DNA of 64,000 nucleotides from positions 5,439,504-5,503,503 of the forward strand of contig CANTUZ010000001.1 of the NCBI GenBank assembly GCA_947846985.1. The letters are read 5' to 3'. Source of the DNA: Fratercula arctica. Taxonomy: Eukaryota; Chordata; Aves; Charadriiformes; Alcidae. The translations under genes and the position numbers were made by a program. The notes under the pieces were generated by a model. The model made no database searches and had not been told where the DNA came from. It saw only the letters and a list, made by a program, of their open reading frames with translations. Positions 49,380-60,123 of this stretch are shown here, piece by piece. Each line of letters opens with the position of its first letter. The first letter of the stretch is position 1.

Positions 49380-49850
49380 AGGCCCCAGTATAAGAAAGAC
49401 ATGGACCTGTTAGAGGAGGTCTAGAGAAGGGACATGAAAATGTTCAGAGGGCTGGAGCAACTCTCCTATGGAGACAGGCTTCGAGAGTTGGGGTTGTTCA
49501 ACCTGGAGAAAAGAAGGCTCTGTGGAGACCTTATAGCTGTCTTCCAGTACCTGAAGGGAGCCTACAAGAAAGCTGGGGCTTGTAGTGACAGGACAATGGA
49601 TAACATTTTTAAACTAGAAGAGGGTAAATTTAGATTGGATTTAAGGAGGAATTTTTTTACAACGAGGGTAGTGAGACACTGGTTGCCCAGAGAAGTTGTG
49701 GATGCCCCATCCCTGGAAGTGTTCAAAGTCAGGTTGGATGGGGCTCTGAGCAACCTGATCTAGTTGAAGATGTTCCTGCTTACTGCAGGGGGGTTGGACT
49801 AGGTGACCTTTCATGGTTCCTTCCAACCCAACACATTCTATGATTCTATA
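49380..49850 (+). mobile_element. CR1 LINE 3' end, 5'-truncated
   Basis: It starts at 'ggccccagtataagaaagac', again close to the 'taagaaagacatgg' consensus point, and runs through the LRELGLFNLEKRRLCGDLIA motif and LDLRRNFFTTRVV to 'ttggactaggtgacctttc' and 'cattctatgattctata'. One ORF2 frame stays open for about 109 codons (49434-49763). Small deletions are visible, for example 'agtgacaggacaatgg' and 'cactggttgcccag'. About 470 bp, inactive. Confidence 0.96.
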
Positions 49851-52089
49851 AAAGATTTCAGACACAAACTGAGTAGTAGCAATTCTTCTTTTGGAACTTT
49901 TGGAACAGTACTTCTCTTGCAGGCTAAATTCTAGTTTCTCTTCATTTCCATTAAACCAGAACTTTGCAAGTAGCTCGGGTCTCCAAAATATCAGAACATT
50001 CAAAACATAAAAATATTCCACCTATTCCTGTTGAATTTGAATCTTAAAACTTTCCTTTTCCCCCACGCATAGGCAGTAGATTCGTTTTTTCTTTGCCACT
50101 TCTATTACTTGACTCTTGTCATTGGAAATGGTGTGGATCGGACACCTTGATTCATAGAAAACAAACAGGTTACCAGCATTTAGGAATCTGCTAGTCTGAC
50201 GATTTGGCAGCGTAAAATAAGTTACGCCTATGCCCATCTCTCCACATAGGTAATGAGTTGGTTGATTTACTTCATTAAGGGAAAAAAAAAAAAAGTAAAT
50301 ATGCTTTGGCCAAAACCCAATTCCTAATACTAGGAGTTGCCTTTGTCCCAGAAATAAACATTTATGCGCTGCATGAGTAGTAGTCAATGACATGACATTA
50401 AGCTAAACACGCACAAAGTGCATATTTTGGAGGACAGTTTCCTCCCATTCTCAAAGTGAAACAAAAGACGGACAAATAGCATTTCTGCAACTTTCTCCCT
50501 CCCCTTTCTCTTTACTTAGAGGCGTACAAAAAATAAGGTTAGCTTGGACTTACACCTGAACAAAGCATAGAAGATCCAGTTTCTCACAGACGTTGAGATT
50601 ATTCAAATTCAATCTGTGACACCTGACCCTCATAGCAAACTTCCTAGTAGCTCAGTTGGTTTTCCAGTTTTGACTTGTCGTCACCTCTTCGCCAGATTGG
50701 GTATATGACTATTATACACATTTAGAAATCAGTTAGACATTCTTGTAATAATATTTGTTTTTATAAATAATGAGACCACACACACACACACACACAAATC
50801 CTTTTCCAATTGTGATCTTGGACATAAAACATCATTTATGTTCATGAAAACTAAGCCTTACCAATCCAACCACCACCACCATCAAGCTTCACCTCTTCTA
50901 CTGTTCAGCTTTCATGCCAAACACTTCTTATCCCCTTATCATAAAGTAGTGAGCATGTAGACTTCTTTGAAGCCAACATCAATGCTGATCTTTTTTGGCA
51001 CCATACAGAGGGAGGTACAGAGTTATAAAGCTGCTGGCAATTACCTTTCCTTACTGACTGAACATCACTTGAACATGTGGTATGCATTGCAGCAAGCTGA
51101 ATGTTTGACATCCCAAATCCTTCCTTGTCAAAGCAGGAGCAGTACCGATCCCACGGCTACAATGGCTTCGTTCCTTGAAAAACTGCTAGCAGCTATTGTT
51201 TTTTTCAGTTTTATTCTATAACAGGGTTTCAAAGTTGTCTGTTGAATGTCAGTATCAAAGACGAAGCTGATTTTATTCCTATATTTTGGGCTTTTGAGTT
51301 AAATATACATTTTTGAAATGTGTTTCTGAGGCTTCCCTTACTAATGAGCGTTTTCAGAAATAAATATTGGGTGTCACAAAAAAAGTGTTTCCATTTCTGT
51401 TCCACTTCCTGTCATTTTGTAAACGCTTTTGAAATCAGCCAGTCAAAATAGTAAACAGATGTTCTGATAATAATTAACAAGTATTTCTGCAAGTAGGGGA
51501 AGTAACAGTGCCTGCAGCCCTACGGGTTTCTGTTCTTCTCTATCTACAATCCCACTCCACCACAACAGCCCCATTTTTCTCCCTTCCTTTTTGACTTCCC
51601 TATGATCTCAGCTTCCACTTCCAAAGCCTGCAGATGTCCTGTAGATAATAATTTCCCCTCGCTACCCTCCACGCCTCCAGGCTCTCTACTAAGTCTAGCA
51701 ATTAACAGCTAGCGAAAGGTACCACATGCTGTGGCTGGTTCCAAAATATACATGTGCTAACTGGCTGGTCCCTACATACAGGCTGATTGGGCAGTGTCAG
51801 ACCAGCTGAGGTTTGCTCCCAGATTCGGGGGGTATTAATTTTAGTCTTTTCCTTCTACTCTCCCATTAATTTTCATGAAACTTATCAGTAGCGCATTATA
51901 TTTTCTTGGAGACTTCTAGCCCTTGTGCAACACGATTAATTCAACGATGATTTCAGTTTTTAGTAAGGGTCCTGATAAACAAATGGACAGACAGAACAAT
52001 TGCATAAGGCTTCAGGAACCCAGAGTGAAAATTAAACTGTCACGAAGCTTGTGCTCTAAGGAGCTCAGGAGACCTGATATCTATTCATG
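49851..52089. other. Unique non-coding DNA
   Basis: No gene is recognised. (CA)n lies at 50777-50796. A 'tagctcagttgg' string near 50648 mimics a tRNA A box, but no B box or cloverleaf follows. Confidence 0.5.
50777..50796. repeat. (CA)n microsatellite
   Basis: Ten CA units. Confidence 0.95.
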
Positions 52090-52580
52090 AGTCCAGAGGA
52101 GGCCACGAAGATGATCAGAGGGCTGGAGCACCTCTCCTGTGAAGACAGGCTGAGAGACTTGGGGTTGTTCAGCCTGGAGAAGAGAAGGCTCTGGGGACAC
52201 ATTATCACCCCTTCCAGCACTTAACGGGGGCCTACAGGAAAGATGGGGAGGGACTCTTTATCAGGGAGTGTAGCAATAGGACAAGGGGTAACATTTTTAA
52301 ACTGAAAGAAGGGAGATTTCATTTAGACATTAGGAAGAAAAATTTTTTACTGTGACAGTGGTGAGACACTGGAACAGGTTGCCCAGAGAAGTTGTGGCTG
52401 CCCCATCCCTGGAGGGGTTCAAGGCCAGGCTGGACGGGGCTTTGAGCAACCTGGTCTAGTGGGAGGTGTCCCTGCCCAGGGCAGGGGGTTGGAACTAGAT
52501 GATCTTTAAGGTCCTTTCCAACCCAAACCAGTCTATGATTCTATGATTCTCTCAATTCTACCAATTCTATGAATTCTACT
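52090..52580 (+). mobile_element. CR1 LINE 3' end with extended tail
   Basis: It starts at 'gtccagaggaggccacgaag' and runs through 'gggttgttcagcctggagaa', 'aggaagaaaaattttttact' and 'ttggaactagatgatcttta' to 'ccagtctatgattctatg'. It then continues with a degenerate run of ATTCT/ATTCTATG words to about 52580 (ctcaattctaccaattc). The ORF2 remnant carries frameshifts. The tail is longer than in the other copies. Confidence 0.95.
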
Positions 52581-52607
52581 TCGTGACAGTGTCTCATCAG
52601 AGAGAAA

Positions 52608-52722
52608 AATATTATCGTCCTTAATTTATAAATGGGTCAACAGAGGCATGAAGAGGTTAAGAGACTTCTCAAGGTCCTACACCAAGCCTGTGGCAGGGCC
52701 AGGGATATTTTTTGACTGGCCT
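52608..52722 (-). mobile_element. MIR-like ancient SINE, minus strand
   Basis: The plus strand reads 'attatcgtccttaatttata', 'aatgggtcaacagaggcatg', 'aagaggttaagagacttctc', 'aaggtcctacaccaagcctg' and 'tggcagggccaggga'. This follows the reverse complement of MIR closely (cattttacag, gaggcacagagaggttaag, gacttgcccaaggtcac, agtggcagagccagga). It directly follows the CR1 at 52090-52580. Confidence 0.75.
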
Positions 52723-54012
52723 GTACTGTAACTTCAAAGCTACTGTACTTAATTGGGTCCTTAGTAGAGATGTGGCTTTGCCATGAAGTAGGACTAGGAA
52801 TAAAGGTGCGAATCACGGAGAACCTTTTGGTATGGCTGACATGTCCTGACTTACTGGATCCTTGACCCACCCTTCTTACAAGCAGTGGATACTGTTACCT
52901 GAGCCATACTCCCTGTCTGGGGAGAGGGACAGAAAGGGATAAGGGACTCAGATGACGCTTGCAGACTCGCTAAATTTGTGTAGGTAAAATTTTCTATCCC
53001 TGGTGCCCACCTTGTGAGCCCTTGGCTCTTCACATTTGCCTTGTGTGTTCTCAGCAGCTCATCCTCAGATCCTGCCGTGGCTCAGATCATTTCTTCTTTC
53101 CTCAGGGCTCCTCTTGCATTAATACTGACCTTGCCCAACTTTCTCCTGCGACTAGGGTTGCTACTGAGACCGTCTTTGCACTGCCTCCTCTCAAGTTCAG
53201 ATGCTCTCCATCAAGCCTTCTCTGTTAGCCCTTTCCTCTCCTTAAAGCAGATGACAGTCCCGGCTGAAGGATACCCGCCAAGGGACACGTGCATTGGCTG
53301 AAAAGGCAATAAACCTCAGGAGCCCTAATATGATATTCTGCATCTCAGTGAAGTGAATCACAAAAACTTTATTCCTCAGCTCTTTCTCCCATAATCCCAT
53401 GATTCTTGTTGCCTGGAGTTGCACCACTTGTTCTTAAAGGCTTTGGTCTCAGCTGAGTTTCCCTGGATTTCTTGGTATTTTTTTCACAACCACCATCTTA
53501 CAATTCTTTAAACTCCTTGTGTATGACCGTATCCCCCGGTCTCTATCACCTGATCTGTTTTGGTGACCTCCTCACATACCTCATAGAGAGAGGTTCGAGA
53601 CATTTACCAGGGAAATCTCCGTCCTTCAGACTCAGCTTTGTTTTCCCAGACTGAATGGCTCTTAAAACACTGGGAGTTTGTATGATGAAGGACTCTGAAC
53701 CCCATGAAAGACTCTGTGATTTGCACAGCTATTGGTATTTTAAACCACAGTGCTTAGATCTTCCTACACCTCATGATATGAAACATGTTTACGCTTATGA
53801 GTCGAATTATTTTTAATGAAATTAAAGTGACTGCTAGGTTTTCCTTATTATCATGTCCTTAGAAAAAGATAGCCTTGGGACCATCTCAGATCATTTTAAT
53901 AAGACACAAATATTTTGAACATGTCTTTTCTTCATTCCTCAAATGTAGGTTTGCCTACTAGAAAAAAAAGAAGTGAGAAAATGTGACATTGTTTTTAAAG
54001 ACAGTTCAAACC
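52723..54012. other. Unique non-coding DNA
   Basis: No exon or RNA gene is recognised. Open frames at about 53014-53301 are short and have no family signature. Confidence 0.5.
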
Positions 54013-54393
54013 GAAGAGGGAAGGGAAGGGAAGGGAAGGGAAGGGAAGGGAAGGGAAGGGAAGGGAAGGGAAGGGAAGGGAAGGGAAGGGAAGGGAAGGG
54101 AAGGGAAGGGAAGGGAAGGGAAGGGAAGGGAAGGGGAGGGGAGGGAAGGGGAGGGAAGGGGAGGGAAGGGGAGGGAAGGGGAGGGGAGGGAAGGGGAGGG
54201 AAGGGGAGGGAAGGGAAGGGAAGGGAAGGGAAGGGAAGGGAAGGGAAGGGAAGGGAAGGGAAGGGAAGGGAAGGGAAGGGAAGGGAAGGGAAGGGAAGGG
54301 AAGGGAAGGGAAGGGAAGGGAAGGGAAGGGAAGGGAAGGGAAGGGAAGGGAAGGGAAGGGAAAGGAAAGGGAGGGGAGGGGAGGGGAGGGAAG
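54013..54393 (+). repeat. (GGGAA)n pentanucleotide array, pure purine strand
   Basis: 381 nt without a single pyrimidine on the plus strand, almost all GGGAA units. The segment 54132-54212 alternates GGGGA and GGGAA, giving a local 10-bp period. The 3' end shifts to AAAGG and GGGGA units. It translates to an R-E-G-K-G repeat in every plus frame and L-P-F-P-S on the other strand, purely from periodicity. Runs of GGG with 2-nt spacers fit the G-quadruplex pattern, and the mirror-symmetric purine tract could form triplex DNA. Confidence 0.98.
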
Positions 54394-54481
54394 TGTAATT
54401 TAATCTCTGCTTTTCTATCAAATTGTTTTGCTGCTCATCAACGAATCAGAGATGAAAAAAATAATAATCTCACAGATTAGC

Positions 54482-54575
54482 TACAGGTACCTGCATTCAG
54501 TTCCTCTCTGTCATGGTGACTTTATGTGTCACCTTGGGCTAGCCATTTCCTCATCTTAAAAAGTAGTATCAAAAT
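54482..54575 (+). mobile_element. MIR-like ancient SINE
   Basis: 'acctgcattcagttcctctc', 'tgtcatggtgactttatgtg', 'tcaccttgggctagccattt' and 'cctcatcttaaaaagtagt' follow the MIR core (ctgggttcaattccc, ctgtgtgaccttgggcaag, cacttcctcatctgtaaaa). Confidence 0.65.
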
Positions 54576-56920
54576 ATATTCTTGCGTTTTTGGCTGAAAT
54601 AAATCATTAGCTCATCAGACAAGCCTTGCCTGTCACTATAGCCGTGTATGCACATACGGTCCTGATCTCAACTGATGTCTCTAGGTGCTAATGCAATGCC
54701 AAGACTCTGCAATCAGAAGTTTGCAGTCAACTGTGCTGTCAGTCATTTTGTGCAAAACAAAAGCTTTGAGAATCCCATGACAAGTAAGTAAATAGATAAA
54801 TAATGAGCAACCCGCCACATTTCAGATCATGTTGTTTTGGACAGGGAGAAGAATTTAGTAATGGTGTGAGTTTCTCAGTTCTCCTTTCTAAAAGCTCCCC
54901 TTTAAATTGCTGCCTTCCTGTACTTTGCATTTTATTACTAGAGCACAGCAACCATCTACTAAAAATAAAACGGATTTTCACCCGACCATCTTGCCACTTG
55001 AGGATTCTAGCCAGTTATGAGATGTGATAATCTCCTAACTAATTTTCTCAATTAAAGGGCAAGTGCTCTACTCCACTGTAAACTGGATTTAGCTCAGAGC
55101 TGGCTGAGGCTGAACCAGGAGCTTGCCACATCCAAACCACTTTTTCTAGGTTTCTAGGTTTTTCTAGAACAGCAAGTCTCAAATGCCACAGAACAACTTT
55201 ATTTGGCTATTGGGAGCTTCGTGTATGTCCATTTTACTTCCACATAATCCACATTATAACACTTTGATAATCCAAACCATGGTCACCATGGATTTGCATG
55301 GGACCTGCCGCTGAACACAGCCGCTGGCCTGCAATTTTTGATGAAATCTCCTTTTCTTTCCTTCATGTGAAAATATTAATTTGTTAAAACTGGTCCCGGT
55401 CACAAACAACACATCAGCTTCAGCCTAAACTTTTTGCTGGAAAAAAAGCTTTCTGGCTGCAGATACAGAGCTGTGAAGCAGAAACTCACTCACCCCAAAA
55501 GACCTGGCTGCTTGGTGACCAGTGAAGTCTTCTTGCAGCTGTATAAATAATGAAATATTCATTCGGCCAGAAAAGAGACAAGCTCTTTAGTCCCATGGTT
55601 AAAAACTAATTTGGGACGTGAGAAATCCGCACACCAAAGTCCTTGCTTCAATAAACACGTATTTATTCACATAAAGAGCTTGGGCACTGGAGGGTGAGAG
55701 AGAGGGACTTGCCTCAGGGACCCCCAGGAGGATCTCGATGTCTGAAGTGGCTTTTCTGAAAACCAAATCATTACTAATGGCACAACATGTGCATGCTCTT
55801 TTCCATCCTTTTCTTAAGAGGGCTTGGTTTGACTTCAGTATGAATTTTTTTTAAAATCCTGAAGAGTTTTGTGGGGACAGGAAAACCATTTCCCACCCAA
55901 CTCTACGTGGCATCCATCACCACAGAAGCAGACGCTCAAATACTAATGGTGCCTGTAAAGCGTAAATTGAACTTTGCTAAGCAAAATTAAACCAATTAAT
56001 CATAGGCCAAAAACTTTGGGAAAAAACCTGAAGTCTTACAGTGTGCTGTGAAAGCTGCCAGCTTCTGGGGTTTGCAGGAGTCTCACAGGACCAGCGTGTT
56101 ACTCTGCTTCTGGAACAGCTACGTCAAAATCAGAGTTTTAAACAGGGCCAATAGTGTTATCACTTAGAGGGTCATACCTGTCTCAAATATATGCAAATTA
56201 ACTCAGACTCAGACTTTTTTTTTTTGCCTTGTGGAAGCCTTTTGGTAAAGCAGGGCTAGAAATTCCCTGGGGGTGGATTGTTTTACAGTTTGCTGGGTCT
56301 TTCTGTCCTTAGTCTTCTACTGAAGATAGATATCTTCTCACACATCTCCGCTTGCTGCTCCTCTTTTCCTTGTGATGAAAGCTATCACACATGCACACAC
56401 AAATATGCAAAGATATGGCAGGTATACGCTTGGGGAAATTTTCGTCTTTTCCCAACTCTAGTTGCCTTTAAATGAATCTCTCCTGAGTTTCAACAGTTTA
56501 TCTTTTCCCATGGCTCATACCAAGACTCTCAGTGGTTTTCGTTGCAGGTATAAATATTCTCCTTGAAAAAGTCTTGGCTTTTTCAGACTGGACAGATGGA
56601 CTGTATGTGGACCCAGAGAGGAAAAGGCCTTTCAACAGCGCCATTTGTCGAGGTGGTGGCAAGCCAGTTTGGCTTGAGGAAGCTGGAGTTCACAGCGTCG
56701 CTCTGGTGATAGGTAGCCCTGAGGATGCCGCCTGTTAACCTGCTGCGAACGGTTGCATATGTGCTTGCTGGCAAAAGGGTCTCCATGCCATAATGCATTT
56801 GCCAGGAGAGTCCCTTACTTCCTAGCTCAAATGATTCTGGATTTCAACCTGACTTTGCTGTTGTACAACGCAGAGGTTGCATGCACCTTTACAGTCCCTC
56901 CCCCTCTCCCCTCCTCCCCG

Positions 56921-56932
56921 CCCCCCCCCCCC
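56921..56932 (+). repeat. Poly(C) run, 12 nt
   Basis: C12 within a pyrimidine-rich stretch from about 56896. Confidence 0.95.
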
Positions 56933-57423
56933 AGGAAAAACATCCTATCCTGCTACTTAGAGACATAGGCAGACTTTATCATCAAAAAACAGATCAAGTG
57001 ATTTGGCTCAAATCAGCAGAGTACACCATGTTGTTAGAAAAAAAGGAAAAAAAAATATAATCTTCATTTATGAAATTTTTTGGCTTCTTGTCAGGTTTAG
57101 GACCATGATTGCCAAATATCTCATGAAGGATGGTTTGGACTTTATTCAGGGATCCTCCTGAAAGCAGCATGTACCAAAAAACACATTCCACATCCTAGTC
57201 AGTTTTGCAGACTCAGGATGTATTAGATGAGCCTTTCCACTCTGACATAAATCCAACAAGCAATTATTCTGAGATATATTTTATCCTGGCAGATGCAGTG
57301 GTGGCTTTAAGTAATGGAGGATTCAAGGGACTTGCATTTTGGTCCAGACTTTAATCCAGTTTTACTTGTTTGAGAGAGTACAGCTTCTCTGTTCTGTCCA
57401 TACCCAATAATACTTTTCTCTTA

Positions 57424-57520
57424 GGGACATGGTTTAGTGGTGGACTCGTCAGTGCTAGCTTTACAGTTAGACTTGGTGATCTTAAAGTTCTTTTCCAACT
57501 TAAATGATTCTATGATTCTT
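57424..57520 (+). mobile_element. CR1 tail, old subtype
   Basis: 'gggacatggtttagtggtgg', 'tcagtgctagctttacagtt', 'agacttggtgatcttaaagt' and 'cttttccaacttaaatgatt' end in 'ctatgattct'. This is the tail of the 'atggtttagtg' CR1 subtype also seen at 3385-3570. It sits about 120 bp from a much older CR1 in the opposite orientation. Confidence 0.92.
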
Positions 57521-57639
57521 TTGTAAAGGGCGTGGAGATGAACAGGCGAAAAATACAGTGTAGTATGTAACCTTTCATAGTTCTTTTGAACTACATGTAT
57601 TGGGTTGAAAACTTTTTCTAAACTCAGAAGGTGTGATAG

Positions 57640-58468
57640 AGGACTGAAGTGGCAGAGACCTTAAGATGCCACCTAATCCACCCCTTGTCTAAGCCATGCC
57701 TATATCATTCCACCGAAGCACACTTTACCTCTTTAGGAAAATTATGCAGTGTTTATCTACCTTTAGCTGTAGAAAGTTTTCTTAAAATAAATCTTTTCAT
57801 CTGGATTTTCTTTTTCTTCTGTTGTCTCTGGTGATCATGCACTGTATGTATTCACGTCCAATTTTGCAGCATTATTTTCATACCCTAAACCGTAAGACTG
57901 TCCCTCAGCCCTCACTTCTCTTGGCTGAACAAGTCCCACCTCTTCAATTTTCCTTTTGTGGACACATTTTTTGAGATCTCTGATAATTTTCATCTCCTTT
58001 CATTGGAAATTTTTGTTGCTCACACACGTGTGGTGTGCCAAATTGGCCATGGTACTCCTGCTAAAGTATTAATCAGGAGTAATGAATGCTTCTGACATGC
58101 ACATCTACCTGGTTACATGTCCCGGTATGATATTTTTTCACTGTAGTATATTGTTGCAAGTTTAGGCCCAAACTTGCTGTTATCTTCAGACACACATGGG
58201 CAGAACTGCTCCCTGTAATAGTGCAGCTGATTGCTCCTCAGTGGGCTCTTCATACTTGCCTTTCTTATTTCAGAGTATCTACAAAAATCAGTTTGAATTC
58301 TACATACCTATAATATTTTTTCTACATATTTGCGGGCTCTCCTTGCTTGGTGTGATCTGCAATACTAGGAAATGAGGTTTATTTCATCCTCCCAGTCATC
58401 GATTAAATATTGAACAGAATCAGACCAAGACGTGACCACTGCCAGTTCTTGTGTGGAACCTCTTCTCA

Positions 58469-58512
<44 letters not shown>

Positions 58513-60123
58513 TTCTAGCACATTCACTTCTAATGGCTTCATCTAAGCCTAGCTTTGGTAAAAGGCTGATGTCTCAGAGCCTTTCAAAAAACTTACTGAA
58601 GTTAAGGAATAGGTTTTACACTGGGAATTTGTCATGGTGCCAGATTTATCAAAGGTAACTACTAACAGAGCGCTTCTGCTGATTTCTTAAATAGTCTGCT
58701 AGGAACTACATCAGACTCACAGAATATTCAAATAGATTGAAAACATCTAACTGGTCCAAACAATTTCTTACCATACCTTCCTTGTTTTGCTGATGGTTCT
58801 CACTCCTTCAACCATGGTATTAATTTTGTTGGTAACCCAGTTGCAGCTAATCTTTCTAGGGAAGACTAAAGCAAAAAAGGCATTAAATGCTTTGGTCCCC
58901 ATCATCAGTTATTTTCTTTCTTTGTCCACTGAGTAATGGTCCTGCACTTACGTTTCTTTTAGTGACAGAACTGCTTTTCTGCAGCTCCCAGACCCTCCTC
59001 CTCCTTTCCCTTTGCCATCCCTCTTTCCCTTGCATTACCACTCACTTGTGCCAGTGCGACAGTTTGCAGGACCGCATGGTGAACAAATTAACTGATTCAA
59101 GTTAAAAATAAACATGTTTTGCTGGGTTATTTCTTCATGCTCTTTCCTTCCTTTTCTTATTATTACTAATGCACCTACCCAATATGCTTTTATATTGCTG
59201 TAAATCCTTTGCATAACATTTTGTCCTTTCTGGTTTTGTCCCTATGTGCTTGTGCTCATATTATTTCCCACTGATTTGACCTATCTTCAACTTTCTCTGT
59301 ATTTTTTTTCCTAAATTTCATAGAAAGGAGATGATCATGCATCAGACAAGCTCTTATTAACCTTCCTACACCTTCCACGTGATAATTCGAGCCCCAGGGT
59401 TGTCTCAGTCAGCTTTTTGGAACTCTTTCCCCTTAGATATCCTTCCCATGAGGTCTCCTCTACCAACTAGCTGAATTTATTGACTTCTCCTTTCTTAAAG
59501 TCTCTTTTCTTTTTTTCTTTCTGATTCTCTCTCATCTCACCCTGTTCTCAACATCTTTCTATTTTAGTTTCTTAACCAATTCCTATCTATTGGTCAGAAG
59601 AGAACCTACAAGAGCTTTTTCTCACTTCAACCATCCCAATTTTGGGGGATAAAAAGCGTCTTCCAAAGCAACCTAGGAAATTTACTATTCCTCCTGTGTT
59701 TCTATCCTGGTTGATGTTTGGTGTCAATGTCCCTCACTGAAAACAGTCCCTGGCGTCTGAAATAGTCTGGTATCTATTCAAGACATTCATCTCACTTGCC
59801 TGCTTTGATGGTCACCACCAACCCACCCCACTGCTCTGACGGCTGCCATCCTATTTTAGCAAGACGGTTTCAGCAAGTCCACCTCACGCTGAATTCTGGC
59901 TCTCAGAGCCAATGATACGTCCTTGATCTATAAACCGCCTCTCTCTTTTCTGCTGTCCTCTCTGAACAAGCCGTACCTTTTTACATCAATATTCCAGTCA
60001 TGTGAACTAGCCTAGCAAACCTCTGCTAAGCCAATTAAGACATAATTCTAATTACGTATTAAGATTCCCAGTTCCTCTGGCTTATTCCCCCTACATCTTA
60101 CATTAGTGTACAACCATTTAAAA
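57640..60123 (-). mobile_element. Ancient CR1 LINE relic, nearly ORF2-length
   Basis: Read on the minus strand, the element runs from the start of the endonuclease domain to the 3' UTR. Residues FKWLYTNVRCRGNKPEEL (60122 downward) fit the CR1 endonuclease start (typically LYTNARSMGNKQEEL). HDWNIDVKRYGLFRED (about 60003-59956) fits the SHDWN...GY.LFR.D motif. The degenerate FSKAFDT block lies near 58560-58600. LFNI followed by a stop lies at about 58405-58420. SIADHTKQGE (58366-58337) fits the catalytic FADDTKLG, with the second Asp lost. C-terminal and 3' UTR blocks follow down to 57640 (for example the complement of 'gaaaattatgcagtgtttat'). Stops and frameshifts are everywhere. An A40 run at 58470-58509 has grown inside it. 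The block order matches CR1 copies I remember from turtles and crocodilians. Confidence 0.85.
58470..58509 (+). repeat. Poly(A) run, 40 nt, inside the ancient CR1
   Basis: The longest homopolymer in the window. It interrupts the old reverse-transcriptase sequence just upstream (in element sense) of the VPQGS-like block, so it arose after insertion. Confidence 0.97.

Larger units (their letters stand above)
54394..57423. other. Unique DNA apart from a MIR-like fragment
   Basis: A MIR-like fragment lies at 54482-54575. T-run at 56217-56225; C12 at 56921-56932. The stretch 56532-56738 has a 68-codon open frame with no recognised homologue and no convincing exon borders. No other feature is seen. 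Confidence 0.45.

Noticed and set aside
50645..50670. Second tRNA A-box-like string 'tagctcagttgg'
   Set aside because: No B box (GGTTCGAATCC-like) and no acceptor pairing in the following 80 nt.
53939..54480. Open frames of 140-165 codons over the GGGAA tract
   Set aside because: All frames translate the pentanucleotide to the same low-complexity repeat. This reflects periodicity, not coding selection.
56532..56738. 68-codon open frame with fairly balanced composition
   Set aside because: No family is recognised, there are no convincing splice sites at either end, and the opposite strand is also open.
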